Source of the DNA: Alphaproteobacteria bacterium
GTDB taxonomy: Bacteria > Pseudomonadota > Alphaproteobacteria > UBA8366
DNA: 64,000 nt
NCBI GenBank assembly: GCA_009377445.1
Contig: WHUA01000013.1
Coordinates: 62,001 to 126,000 of the forward strand
Direction: 5' to 3'
The position numbers and the translations under genes were made by a program. Each line of letters opens with the position of its first letter. Position 1 is the first letter of the stretch. Of this stretch, positions 8,503-17,646 are shown one piece after another. Under the pieces are notes generated by a model. The model searched no databases, was not told where the DNA came from, and saw only the letters and a program-made list of their open reading frames with translations.

Positions 8503-10971
8503 ATGTCGCGAATAATCAAAGCGTTCGTCTTTCTATTTTCCTTCTTGTTCTTCTTCTCGGTCGCCGTGGTCGGGGCCACGCTCTATCTGCTGTGGGAATA
8601 CAGCCGCGGCCTTCCGGATTACAAGCAACTCGCCCAGTACGACCCGCCGACCGTCACCCGGGTCCATGCCGGCGACGGCCGGCTGATCGCCGAATATGCG
8701 GTCGAGCGGCGCGTGTTCGTTCCGGTCAGCGCGATGCCGCGCCCCCTTATCGGGGCCTTTCTCGCGGCGGAGGACCAGAATTTCTACCGGCATCCCGGCG
8801 TCGATTTCACGGCGCTCGCGCGGGCGGTGATAACGAACGCCGTCAACGTGGTCACGCAGCGCGACCGGCGGCCCATCGGCGCATCGACGATCACCCAGCA
8901 GGTCGCCAAGAATTTTCTCCTGACCAACGAGCTGAGCTTCGAGCGCAAGATCAAGGAAGCGATCCTCGCGTTCCGCATCGAGCGGACCTTTTCGAAGCAG
9001 CGCATTCTCGAGCTGTACCTCAACGAGATCTATCTCGGCTACGGGTCGTACGGCGTCGCGGCGGCGGCGCTCAACTACTTCAACAAGCCGCTGGACGAGC
9101 TGACGACGGCGGAAGCAGCCTATCTCGCGGCGTTGCCCAAGGCGCCGAACAACTATCATCCGATCCGCCACTACGATGCCGCCATCTCGCGGCGAAACTG
9201 GGTGGTGAGCCGCATGCAGGAAGACGGCTACATCACGCAGGCGGCCGCCGAGGCGGCGATGCAGGAACCGCTCAAGGTCGTGCCGCGCTCCGCGATCCAG
9301 ATCGTAGAGGCGGATTATTTTCTCGAGGAGGTCCGCCGCGAGCTGGTCGACCGGTTCGGCGACCGGGGCCTCTACGAGGGCGGCCTGTCCGTGCGCACGA
9401 CGCTTAATTCGAAATTGCAGCGTATCGCGGACAAAGCCTTGAGGGAGGGGCTGCTCGACTACGACCGGCGCCACGGATGGCGCGGACCCGTGGCGCGCAT
9501 CTCTTCCGGCGGGAACTGGGTCGGCTACCTGAGGGAGGTGACGCCGCCGCCCGGCAGCGGAACCTGGAGCCTGGCCGTTGTGCTCGACGTCGCCGAGGCG
9601 CATGCGGAGATCGGGTTCAGCAACTCCGCGCGCGGCCGCATTCCGTTGGCGGAAATGCGCTGGGCGCGTGAAACTCTCGACGATCAGAAGGTGGGCCCGT
9701 CGGTCAAGCGGGTTTCCGACGTCGTCGCCGTCGGCGACGTCGTTCTGGTCGAAGCTGTCACCCGCGGCGAAGCGGGGAAGGACGGAAAGGCGGCCGAGTA
9801 CCCGCCGGGAACCTTCGCCCTTCGCCAGATTCCCGCGGTCAGCGGCGCGATCGTGGCGCTCGACCCGCATACCGGCCGTGTCCTCGCCATGTCCGGCGGC
9901 TTCGACTACGAGATGAGTGAATTCAACCGGGCAACCCAGGCCCATCGCCAGCCCGGATCCGCATTCAAGCCCTTCGTCTATCTCACCGCGCTGGATCACG
10001 GGTTTACGCCGTCGACGATCATTCTCGACGCGCCTTTCGTGATCGATCAGGGCCCCGGCCTCGGCAAGTGGAAGCCGGCCAACTACACCAAGCGGTTCTA
10101 TGGGCCGAGCCCGATGCGCATCGGCATCGAGCGGTCGCGGAACCTGATGACGGTGCGCCTCGCGCAGACCATCGGCATGGAGCCGATCGTCGAGACGGCG
10201 AAGCGTTTCGGCATCGCCGACGACATGCCCCCGCAATTATCGATGGCCCTGGGGGCAGCCGAGACGACGCTGCTCCGGCTCACCAACGCCTATGCCATGC
10301 TGGTCAACGGTGGCAAGCGCATCACGCCGACCTTGGTCGACAAGGTTCAGGACCGTAACGGCAGGACGATCTTCCGCCACGACAACAGGTCCTGCGAGGG
10401 ATGCAATGTCGCCGCCTGGAACGGGCAGGAGGCGCCGGTCATCCCCGACACGCGCGAACAGGTCGCCGACCCGGCGAGCGCCTATCAGATCGTCTCGATG
10501 CTGGAAGGCGTGGTGAAGCGCGGGACAGGGCGGCGCATCAGCGAGATCGGCAAACCGCTGGCGGGCAAGACCGGCACCACGAACGACAGCCGCGACACCT
10601 GGTTCATGGGGTTCTCGCCGGACCTGGCCGTCGGCGTCTTCATCGGCTACGACCAGCCGAAGCCGCTCGGCGACCACGAGGCGGGCTCGACCGTGGCCGC
10701 GCCGGTGTTCAAGGACTTCATGGAGCAGGCGTTGGCCGGCCACCCGGCGGTGCCCTTCCGGATACCGCCCGGCATCCGTCTCGTCCGCGTCAACGCAACC
10801 ACCGGCAAGCCGGCCTCGAACCGGGACAGGAACTTCATACTGGAGGCCTACAAGATCGGCACGGAGCCGGACGCGGCGACGCAAAGCACCTTCATCGGCG
10901 GCGGCAATGCCGATCAGCCGGGCGAAGCGCCGAGCGAAGCGCCCGCGTCGCCCGCCCGCGGCCTGTACTGA
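8503..10971 (+). CDS. mrcA: Penicillin-binding protein 1A (bifunctional peptidoglycan synthase)
   Basis: A class A PBP that polymerises and cross-links peptidoglycan. ATG 8503 (MSRIIKAF) follows GGAGCTGC and puts the single N-terminal membrane helix at residues 5-30. The GT51 transglycosylase domain contains the catalytic EDQNFYRHPG (about 90-99), GASTITQQVAKN and RIERTFSKQRILELYLNEIYLG. An OB-like insert follows (about 330-440). The transpeptidase carries all three motifs: S486-A-F-K, S545-R-N and K689-T-G. Length (822 residues) is typical of Gram-negative PBP1A. The tail is Pro/Ala-rich. The gene is 79 bases downstream of amiC and probably co-transcribed. Confidence 0.95.
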   Translation: MSRIIKAFVFLFSFLFFFSVAVVGATLYLLWEYSRGLPDYKQLAQYDPPTVTRVHAGDGRLIAEYAVERRVFVPVSAMPRPLIGAFLAAEDQNFYRHPGVDFTALARAVITNAVNVVTQRDRRPIGASTITQQVAKNFLLTNELSFERKIKEAILAFRIERTFSKQRILELYLNEIYLGYGSYGVAAAALNYFNKPLDELTTAEAAYLAALPKAPNNYHPIRHYDAAISRRNWVVSRMQEDGYITQAAAEAAMQEPLKVVPRSAIQIVEADYFLEEVRRELVDRFGDRGLYEGGLSVRTTLNSKLQRIADKALREGLLDYDRRHGWRGPVARISSGGNWVGYLREVTPPPGSGTWSLAVVLDVAEAHAEIGFSNSARGRIPLAEMRWARETLDDQKVGPSVKRVSDVVAVGDVVLVEAVTRGEAGKDGKAAEYPPGTFALRQIPAVSGAIVALDPHTGRVLAMSGGFDYEMSEFNRATQAHRQPGSAFKPFVYLTALDHGFTPSTIILDAPFVIDQGPGLGKWKPANYTKRFYGPSPMRIGIERSRNLMTVRLAQTIGMEPIVETAKRFGIADDMPPQLSMALGAAETTLLRLTNAYAMLVNGGKRITPTLVDKVQDRNGRTIFRHDNRSCEGCNVAAWNGQEAPVIPDTREQVADPASAYQIVSMLEGVVKRGTGRRISEIGKPLAGKTGTTNDSRDTWFMGFSPDLAVGVFIGYDQPKPLGDHEAGSTVAAPVFKDFMEQALAGHPAVPFRIPPGIRLVRVNATTGKPASNRDRNFILEAYKIGTEPDAATQSTFIGGGNADQPGEAPSEAPASPARGLY

Positions 10972-11076
10972 CACGGACGTTCCCGAGCGCCCGCATTCGC
11001 GCAAGCCGGCCTTGCCATTGCCCGCGGCTTCGCTTACATGCTGCGGCCGGCTTCGGTCACTCAGGCGGAGGTAGTC

Positions 11077-12202
11077 TTGCGCGCCGAAATCCTAGCACTC
11101 GTCGACGAGATCCAGCAGTCGCTCGCACTGCTGAGGAGGCATCTTTGACCTCGATGCCGCAAAACTGCGACTGGAAGAGCTGAACGCTCTCGCTGAAGAC
11201 CCCAAGCTGTGGGAAGAGCCCGAGCGCGCGCAAAAGGTGATGCGCGAGCGCACGCGGCTCGACGACGGCATCGGGTCCTATCTCCAGCTCGAGTCGTCGC
11301 TCAAGGACAACGTCGAGCTCATCGAGCTCGCGGAGACGGAAGGCGAAGCCGACGTCGCGGCCGAAGCGGAGAAGGCGCTTGCCGCGCTGCGCGACCAGGC
11401 GGCGAAAATGGAGCTCGAGAGCCTGCTCTCCGGCGAGGCGGACGCCAACGACTGCTATCTCGAAGTACATGCCGGCGCCGGCGGTACGGAATCGCAGGAT
11501 TGGGCGGAGATGCTGCTCCGGATGTACACGCGATGGAGCGAGCAGCACGGCTACAAGGTCGAGTACATCGAGGAATCGGCGGGGGACGAGGCGGGGTTGA
11601 AGTCGGCTACGATCCGCGTAAGCGGCGTCAACGCCTACGGCTGGCTGAAGACGGAAAGCGGTGTGCACCGGCTCGTCCGCATCTCGCCCTACGACGCGGC
11701 CTCGCGCCGTCACACCAGCTTCGCCTCCATCGGCGTCTATCCCGTCATCGACGACACGATCGAGATCGAAGTCGTCGACAGCGACCTGCGCGTCGACACC
11801 TATCGTGCGTCGGGGGCGGGCGGCCAGCACGTGAACCGGACCGACAGCGCGGTCCGCATCACGCACATGCCGACCGGCATCGTGGTCCAGTGCCAGAGCG
11901 ACCGCTCGCAGCACCGCAATCGGGCGCAGGCGATGACGATGCTGAAGGCGCGGCTCTATGAAAGGGAGCTGCAGAAGCGCGAGGAGCAGGCACAGGCCGA
12001 GCACGCCGCCAAGACCGATATCGGCTGGGGGCACCAGATCCGCTCCTACGTCCTGCACCCCTACAAGATGGTGAAGGACCTCCGGACGAACGTGGAGAAG
12101 GGGAATGCCGAAGGCGTGCTCGACGGCGACCTGGACCCGTTCCTCGAAGCCGCGCTCGCCGCGCGCGTCGCCGGCGGATCGAAAGCCGAGAAGGCGGGGT
12201 AA
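11077..12202 (+). CDS. prfB: Peptide chain release factor 2, made by programmed +1 frameshift
   Basis: RF2 terminates translation at UGA and UAA. Translation begins at TTG 11077, after AGGCGGAGG, and runs 23 codons to CTT TGA C (11143-11149). Slipping +1 at CTT joins the second frame at GAC 11147, giving a 374-residue protein. The slip site is preceded by an internal Shine-Dalgarno AGGAGG at 11134-11139. In the second frame the recognition loop reads RISPYDAASRRHTSF (SPY replaces the canonical SPF tripeptide), and the peptidyl-tRNA hydrolysis motif GGQ is at residues 248-250 (SGAGGQHVNRTDS). Annotating only the second frame would lose the N-terminus. Expression is autoregulated because the stop codon at the slip site is read by RF2 itself. 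Confidence 0.96.
11134..11149 (+). promoter_or_regulatory. prfB programmed frameshift signal
   Basis: AGGAGG (11134-11139), three bases, then CTT TGA C (11143-11149): an internal Shine-Dalgarno just upstream of a slippery CUU and a UGA stop in frame 0. This is the classical RF2 autoregulation element. Confidence 0.95.
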
Positions 12203-12206
12203 GGGG

Positions 12207-12374
12207 GCGTATCTTGCACGAACGCCGTGCGTCTTTCGACAAGCTCAAGATGAGGGTGAGTCTTCGTGGCATTGAGAAAAATCCTCATGCTGAGCTTCCT
12301 CATCCCGAGCTTGTCGAGGGACGAAGCACGCACCCCGCTTGTCCCAATCGTCCCGAGCACCCTTCAAATGCGAT
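12207..12374. repeat. Dispersed intergenic repeat, copy 1
   Basis: A ~168-base element beginning GCGTATCTTGCACGAA and ending CAAATGCGAT. It is closely similar over its whole length to 29848-30014, with a few substitutions and small indels. Internally it holds inverted arms of the 'gacaagctc..atgag / ctcat..gagcttgtc' type (around 12237-12254 and 12299-12318), so the RNA or single strand could fold into a long hairpin. It fills the space between convergent prfB and the DUF455 gene and overlaps the last few codons of the latter. Such elements are widespread in alphaproteobacterial genomes; whether it is mobile is unknown. Confidence 0.8.
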
Positions 12375-13194
12375 CCCTGGTGCTCGCAAGCGGCATGTAG
12401 TACGCCGCCGTCAGGCCCGCCTCGGCGCGGCCGGCCTCGTCGAACGGCGGCTTGATCGCGCCGCGGAAGTGCTTTCGCACCAGCCGATGGAATTCCGTCA
12501 CCGGGTCATCGCCGGCGCGGCGGCAGCAATGCTCGAACCAGCGGCGACCGACCGCGACGTGGCCGATCTCCTCGTCATGGATGGTCCGCAGGATCGCCGC
12601 GCTTTCGGCGTCTCCGGCGGCTTCCAGGCGGGAGATCATGCCGGGTGTGACGTCGAGGCCGCGCGCTTCGAGCACCAGCGGCACGACGGCGAGGCGGGCC
12701 GCGAGATCGTGCGCCGTCGATTGCGCCGCCTGCCACAGGCCGTCATGCGCCGGCAGATCGCCGTAGGCTGCGCCGAGCGCGCCGAGCCGCGCATTCAGCA
12801 GCATGAAATGCTTCGCTTCCTCCGCTGCGACGCCGACCCAGTCGTCGAAGAACGCGCGGGGAAGCCCCGGCGCGTCCCGGAAGCGCGCGATCAGGTCCCA
12901 GGCGAGATCGATGGCGTTGAGCTCGATGTGCGCGAGCGCGTGCAGCAACGCGATGCGTCCCGCGGGGTGCGGCGAGATGCGCCGGCGCTTTACATGCTTC
13001 GGCGCCAGCAGTTCCGGCCGTGCCGGCCGTGCCGGCCGCGCCGGCCGCAGCGGGGGCGTCTCGTCGCCGATCCCGCGGAGGACACCGGCGCGCCATCGCG
13101 CGGCGGCCTCCCCGGTGAGCCGTGCCTTCGCGATGGGCTCGGCGGCATTCAGTATCGCGCAGGCGGCCGACGCGAGAGAATCACGCTCCGTCAT
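12364..13194 (-). CDS. DUF455 family ferritin-like protein
   Basis: The 276-residue protein matches the uncharacterised ferritin-like DUF455 family (COG2833). Possible di-iron ligands sit in repeated helices: HALAHIELNAIDLAWDL (about 95-111), VAAEEAKHFMLL (about 130-141) and IHDEEIGHVAVGRRWFEH (about 225-242), i.e. Glu/ExxH patterns like those of ferritin-like oxidases. The HDGLW and LAVVPLVLEARGLDVTP signatures are characteristic of this family. A short RPARPARPARPE low-complexity stretch lies at about residue 63. The start ATG 13194 overlaps the upstream stop codon (ATGA), indicating translational coupling to the DUF1194 gene. The reaction is unknown; an oxidase or hydroxylase role is only an inference from the fold. 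Confidence 0.85.
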   Translation of the reverse strand: MTERDSLASAACAILNAAEPIAKARLTGEAAARWRAGVLRGIGDETPPLRPARPARPARPELLAPKHVKRRRISPHPAGRIALLHALAHIELNAIDLAWDLIARFRDAPGLPRAFFDDWVGVAAEEAKHFMLLNARLGALGAAYGDLPAHDGLWQAAQSTAHDLAARLAVVPLVLEARGLDVTPGMISRLEAAGDAESAAILRTIHDEEIGHVAVGRRWFEHCCRRAGDDPVTEFHRLVRKHFRGAIKPPFDEAGRAEAGLTAAYYMPLASTRDRI

Positions 13195-14072
13195 TGCTCG
13201 TCGAGCAGCCATTGCACGCGCCGCTCCCCGGCGTCGCAGGGCGGCGCCTTGCGCTCGGGCTCGCGTGCGGCCGCCTTGAAGATGCGCTCGGGGGCGTCGC
13301 CCGGAACCCTGCCGGCGATTTCCAGCAGCAGCTTCTGGCGCACCGCGCGCGCGAAGTCGGCGAAGTTGTTGGCCACGACGTAGAACGCGCCGCTGCCGCC
13401 GATGACGCAGGCGGCGTAGTACAGGTCGAGGTCCGGCATCGCCGGCCAGCCCCACGGGCCGGCGCGGTCGTTGACGATGGGCAGGCCGTTGATCGTGATG
13501 CCGGCGGCCACCGCGCGGTCGCGGAAGCTCGTCACCATGCCGCCCTGATTGTTGGGGCCGTCGCCGGAGATGTCGATCACCTTGCGCGCGCCCTCGAAGC
13601 GGTTGGCGGCGAATTTCGGGATGGCGACGTCGATGGCGTGGCTGATCGACGTCCACAGCTCGGTCTCGATCGGCGCCTTCGCGAGGCTGGCGGAAAGGGC
13701 GCGCGCGCTCGCCGCGCTGTCGATCAGGGTCCAGTCGACGACGGTGCGCGTGTGCCGCGCGCCCGCCCATTCGATGTAGGTGACGGCGATCCTGCCCAGC
13801 ATGCCGCCCGTGATCGCGCCGATGACCTCGGCGTCGGCGAACGCGCCGACATAGCCGTCGCGCTGCAGGCGGGCTTCCTCGGCGTCGATGCTGCCGGACA
13901 CGTCGACCGCGATTACCAGCTCGAGGTCCACAGGGAAGCCGCGCTCCTGCGGCGCCGCGGCGGCCGGCCAGGCGAGAACGGCGACGGCAGCGGCGATGCC
14001 GCGCAGCCGGGCCGCCGCGGCGGCAATCCCGGCTCTGGCCTCAGAGCGCCTTCGCTGCTTGCAGCACCTCAT
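13191..14072 (-). CDS. DUF1194 domain secreted von Willebrand factor A-like protein
   Basis: A vWA-fold protein of about 293 residues. A signal-peptide-like start (basic n-region, then GIAAAVAVLAWPAAAA) precedes the MIDAS metal-binding motif DVSGSID (DxSxS), with further vWA elements DISGDGPNNQGG and TSFRDRAVAAGITINGLPI. The pattern, including the terminal YYAACVIGGSGAFYVVANNF block, is that of DUF1194. The function is unknown; vWA domains usually mediate protein-protein contacts. The start is uncertain: ATG 14072 overlaps the end of bcp by about 30 bases; ATG 14078 is an alternative. The stop overlaps the next start. The glnE-bcp-DUF1194-DUF455 order suggests one transcript. Confidence 0.85.
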   Translation of the reverse strand: MRCCKQRRRSEARAGIAAAAARLRGIAAAVAVLAWPAAAAPQERGFPVDLELVIAVDVSGSIDAEEARLQRDGYVGAFADAEVIGAITGGMLGRIAVTYIEWAGARHTRTVVDWTLIDSAASARALSASLAKAPIETELWTSISHAIDVAIPKFAANRFEGARKVIDISGDGPNNQGGMVTSFRDRAVAAGITINGLPIVNDRAGPWGWPAMPDLDLYYAACVIGGSGAFYVVANNFADFARAVRQKLLLEIAGRVPGDAPERIFKAAAREPERKAPPCDAGERRVQWLLDEQ

Positions 14073-14505
14073 CCACATGGCCGTCGACCTTGACCTTGCG
14101 CCAGACATTCCGGATTACGCCCTTGCCGTCGATCAGGAAGGTCGAGCGTTCGATCCCCATGTAGCTGCGGCCGTAATTCTTCTTTTCCGTCCAGACGCCA
14201 TAGCTCTCGCATACGCCGCCGTCCTCGTCCGAGGCGAGCCTGAACTCGAGGCCGTACTTGCTCTTGAAATTTTTGTGCCGGGCCACGCTGTCCTTCGATA
14301 CGCCTATGATCTCGGCATCGATCCGGGAGAAATCCGGCAGCGCTTCCTGAAAGCCGCAGGCTTCCTTGGTGCAGCCCGGCGTATCGTCCTTGGGATAGAA
14401 ATAGAGCACGACGTTGCGGCCCTTCAACGCCTTCAGCGAGACTTCGCCGCCGCCGTCGGTCGCCATCTGGAAATCCGGCGCCTTGTCTCCGACACCTACG
14501 CTCAT
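14041..14505 (-). CDS. bcp: Thiol peroxidase of the Bcp/PrxQ type
   Basis: A 154-residue peroxiredoxin that reduces hydrogen peroxide and organic hydroperoxides with thioredoxin. The peroxidatic Cys is in YFYPKDDTPGCTKEACGF (about residue 46), with the resolving Cys five residues later, the atypical 2-Cys PrxQ arrangement. The N-terminal VGVGDKAPDFQMATDGG and the C-terminal RSTFLIDGKGVIRNVWRKVKV blocks are typical. ATG 14505 is preceded by GGGAGCGG. It lies 80 bases downstream of glnE on the same strand. A longer frame upstream is spurious because it runs into glnE antisense composition and has no homologous N-terminus. Confidence 0.95.
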   Translation of the reverse strand: MSVGVGDKAPDFQMATDGGGEVSLKALKGRNVVLYFYPKDDTPGCTKEACGFQEALPDFSRIDAEIIGVSKDSVARHKNFKSKYGLEFRLASDEDGGVCESYGVWTEKKNYGRSYMGIERSTFLIDGKGVIRNVWRKVKVDGHVDEVLQAAKAL

Positions 14506-14585
14506 TCCGTTGCCGCTCCCTATGCTGCGGCGGTGCGCCGCCATGTTGTACCGCCGTGTTGCGCCACCATGTTGCGCCGCTGCCG

Positions 14586-17576
14586 TCACGCGCCCTCCGC
14601 CTTCCGGTCGTCCTTGCCGGGAAGCAGCGGCCGGGCGAGATCGGCGGGCGCGTCGATCAGCGCCGCAAAGTGAGCATGCACGCGCGTGGCGGTCTCGTCC
14701 ATCCTGGCGGTCAGCGCGGCGAAGCTTTCGACGCCGGCGGCATGTACGACCGCGTTGCGGGGTCCCTCCGGGCTCGCCTCGTCGTCCAGCGCGTCGCTGG
14801 TGGTGACGCGCATCACGGTCTGGATGCGATGCCAGAGCTGCAGCGAGTCGATCAGGTCTGCGGCGATGCCCGCGTCGAGCAGGCCCGCCTTCGACAGGCT
14901 GGCGAGCGCCGTCACGGCATTCGGCGACAGTATCTCCGGATGTTCGGCGGCGTGGAGAAGCTGGAGATACTGCGCGATGAACTCCGCATCGACCAGGCCG
15001 CCGCGGCGATGCTTGATGTCCCAGCGGGACGTGCCGCGGAACTCCCGCGCCATGCGGGCCCGCATGTCGGCGACGTCGACGGCCAGCCTGCCGGGATCCC
15101 GCGGCCGGGTCAGCGTGTCGCGGATGATGCCGTCGAGCCGGCGCATCAGCGACGGCGAGCCGGCGATCGTGCGCGCCCGGGTCAGCGCCATATGCTCCCA
15201 TGTCCAGGCCGAATCCTCGAAGTAGCGGATATAGCCGTCGAGCCGGCTCGCGCTCGGCCCTTTGTTGCCCGAGGGGCGCAAGCGGACGTCGACCTCGTAG
15301 AGGCGGCCTTCGCCGGTGAGCGCCTCGATGGCGCCGACGATGCGCTGGCTCAGGCGCATGTAATAGACGCTCGACGACAGCGGCTTTTCCCCGTCCGAAG
15401 GGTCGGCGTCCTCCGGCACGTCGTAGACGAAGACGAGATCGAGGTCCGATTGCGGCATCAGTTCGCGCCCGCCGAGCTTGCCGAGCGCCATCACCGCCAG
15501 CTCGCCGCCCGGCATGCGCCCGTGCCCGCCGCCCGGCCCGGCGAACTCCCGCTCCACATGCGGCCAGAGCGCGCGGATGACGGTTTCGGCGACGTCGGAA
15601 AGCACCGGGCCCGTGGCGTGGCCGTCGCTGATGCCGCGCAGGATCTGCACGCCGACCTGGAACTTGCGGTCGTTCGCCCAGCGCCGGGTGATGTCGAGCA
15701 CGTCCTGGAAGTCGCGCGCTTCGCGCAGCAGCGTCTCGAGGCCGGCGCGCAAGCCGTCCGCGTCCTCCGGCGGCGCGTAGAAATCTCCGGTCAGCACGTT
15801 GTCGAGCAGGTGCGGGTTGCGGCTGAGCCAGTCGGCGAGCGTCGGCGCGTCGCCCATGATCTCGGCCACCAGGTTGAGCAGGATGGGATTGGCGTAGAAC
15901 AGGGAGAAGAGCTGCACGCCGGATGGCAGCGCGGCCAGGAAGGCGTCGAAACGGGCGAGGGCCGCGCCCGGATTCGTCCGCTCCGCGAATGCCTGGAGCA
16001 GGCGCGGCATAAGCTCGGTGAGAAGCTCGCGCGAGCGGACGGAGCGCGTCGCGCGGTAGCGCCCATGATGCCAGCGGCGGATCATGGTGGAGACCGACCC
16101 GCCGTCGCTGAAGCCCATTCCTTCCAGTGTCTGCACCGTCTCCGGATGGTTCTCCGCGCCGGTGAAGACGAGGGCGCCCGCGCCGCCGAGGCCGGGCTCC
16201 TCCTCGAACAGCTCGGCGTAGTGCGATTCGACGCCGCCGAGGCGCGCCAGCAAGTCCTTGCGGAAGGCCTCGCCGTCGGGATAGCCCATGAAGAGCGCGA
16301 TATGCTCGATCTGCGCATCGGTCTTGGGCAGCGCGTGGGTCTGATGGTCGTTGACCATCTGCAGCCGGTGCTCGAGCCGGCGGAGGTAGCGGTATGCCTC
16401 GGCCATCTCCTGCGCGGTGCTTCGCTCGATCCGGCCGAGATCCGCCAGCGCGCCCAGCGTGTCGATCACCTGGCGCGTGCGCAGCGACGGAAAGCGGCCG
16501 CCCCAGATCAGTTGCTGCGTCTGGGCGAAGAACTCGATCTCGCGGATGCCGCCGCGCCCGAGCTTGATGTCGTGGCCGTTGACGGCGATGGCCGCGCCGC
16601 CGCGATAGGCCGTGATCTGGCGCTTGATCGAATGAATGTCCTGGATCGCGGCGAAGTCGAGGTGCTTGCGCCAGATGAACGGGCGCAGGTGGTCGAGGAA
16701 GGCTTCGCCGAGGCGGATGTCGCCGGCGGCGGCGCGGGCCCGGATCATCGCCGCGCGCTCCCAGTTCTGGCCGACGCTCTCGTAGTAGGATTCCGCCGCC
16801 GCGATGGGGATGGCAAGCGGCGTCGCGCCGGGATCGGGCCGGAGCCTGAGGTCGGTGCGGAAGACGTAGCCGTCGGCGGTCCGCTCGTCCATGCCGCGCA
16901 TCATCTGCCGCACCAGGCGCACGAGCTGCTGCGGCAGGCTGTCCGGGTCGGGAGAGCGCAGCTTCTGCCGCTCGTAGAAGACCATGAGGTCGATGTCGCT
17001 CGAATAGTTCAGCTCCTGGCCGCCGAGCTTGCCCAGGGCGAGGATCGTGAGGCCGGCGTCCAGCTCCGGCGCCTCGCCTTCGGGGATATCGAACACGCCG
17101 CCGGCCGCGAACTGACGCAGCAGGCAGCGGATGGTCATCTGCAGCGACAGGTCGGCAAAGTCGCTGAGCGCCCGCGTCACCTTCTCCAGCGGCCAGAGTC
17201 CCGCGATGTCCGCCAGCGCCACGAGCAGCGCGACCTTGCCCTTGCCATGGCGCAGGACGGCCATGACGCGGTCGTGCGAAAGCTCGTTCGCCGCGCCGGC
17301 CAGCACCTCGGCGGCGATCTTCGGGTAGACGGCGTCCGGGCCGGCAAGGATCGCTTCGGCGGCGATCAGGGGGTTGCGGACCAGCAGGTCGCCGAGATAG
17401 GGGCTATTGCCGGACAGCGCCGCCAGGACCGCCCGTCCCGCCTCGTCGCCGGCGACCCGCCGCAGCGCCGCCCCGTCCTCGATGCTGCCGGCCGCGTCCC
17501 GCCACCGCGCGAGGCCGATCTCGGCCCGGTCCGGAAACGCCGGCTTCGGCAGCAGTCTCAGGTCGATAGCGGACAT
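14586..17576 (-). CDS. glnE: Bifunctional glutamine synthetase adenylyltransferase / adenylyl-removing enzyme
   Basis: Controls nitrogen assimilation by adenylylating and deadenylylating glutamine synthetase in response to PII. The ~996-residue protein has two nucleotidyltransferase halves. The N-terminal deadenylylase contains LGKLGGQELNYSSDIDLMVFY, the C-terminal adenylyltransferase contains LGKLGGRELMPQSDLDLVFVY, each with the metal-binding DxD; helical PII-regulatory regions flank them (RRLEHRLQMVNDHQTHALP in the middle, KHRRGGLVDAEFIAQYLQL near the end). ATG 17576 (MSAIDL) follows AGGA at a workable distance; a GTG at 17597 is possible. It is divergent from the AsmA-like gene with only 70 bases between starts, and heads a four-gene minus-strand run. 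Confidence 0.96.
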   Translation of the reverse strand: MSAIDLRLLPKPAFPDRAEIGLARWRDAAGSIEDGAALRRVAGDEAGRAVLAALSGNSPYLGDLLVRNPLIAAEAILAGPDAVYPKIAAEVLAGAANELSHDRVMAVLRHGKGKVALLVALADIAGLWPLEKVTRALSDFADLSLQMTIRCLLRQFAAGGVFDIPEGEAPELDAGLTILALGKLGGQELNYSSDIDLMVFYERQKLRSPDPDSLPQQLVRLVRQMMRGMDERTADGYVFRTDLRLRPDPGATPLAIPIAAAESYYESVGQNWERAAMIRARAAAGDIRLGEAFLDHLRPFIWRKHLDFAAIQDIHSIKRQITAYRGGAAIAVNGHDIKLGRGGIREIEFFAQTQQLIWGGRFPSLRTRQVIDTLGALADLGRIERSTAQEMAEAYRYLRRLEHRLQMVNDHQTHALPKTDAQIEHIALFMGYPDGEAFRKDLLARLGGVESHYAELFEEEPGLGGAGALVFTGAENHPETVQTLEGMGFSDGGSVSTMIRRWHHGRYRATRSVRSRELLTELMPRLLQAFAERTNPGAALARFDAFLAALPSGVQLFSLFYANPILLNLVAEIMGDAPTLADWLSRNPHLLDNVLTGDFYAPPEDADGLRAGLETLLREARDFQDVLDITRRWANDRKFQVGVQILRGISDGHATGPVLSDVAETVIRALWPHVEREFAGPGGGHGRMPGGELAVMALGKLGGRELMPQSDLDLVFVYDVPEDADPSDGEKPLSSSVYYMRLSQRIVGAIEALTGEGRLYEVDVRLRPSGNKGPSASRLDGYIRYFEDSAWTWEHMALTRARTIAGSPSLMRRLDGIIRDTLTRPRDPGRLAVDVADMRARMAREFRGTSRWDIKHRRGGLVDAEFIAQYLQLLHAAEHPEILSPNAVTALASLSKAGLLDAGIAADLIDSLQLWHRIQTVMRVTTSDALDDEASPEGPRNAVVHAAGVESFAALTARMDETATRVHAHFAALIDAPADLARPLLPGKDDRKAEGA

Positions 17577-17600
17577 GCCAAATTCCTGGGAAATCACGCG

Positions 17601-17646
17601 AATCTCACTATACTACGGGATAAGCCCAAGGAGGGGCGAGGGAATC
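17601..17646 (+). promoter_or_regulatory. Possible -10 box and strong RBS of the AsmA-like gene
   Basis: In the 70-base divergent space, TATACT (17609-17614) could be a -10 box for the rightward gene; no good -35 is visible 17 bases upstream. AAGGAGG followed by GAGGG precedes the GTG start at 17647. Confidence 0.3.
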
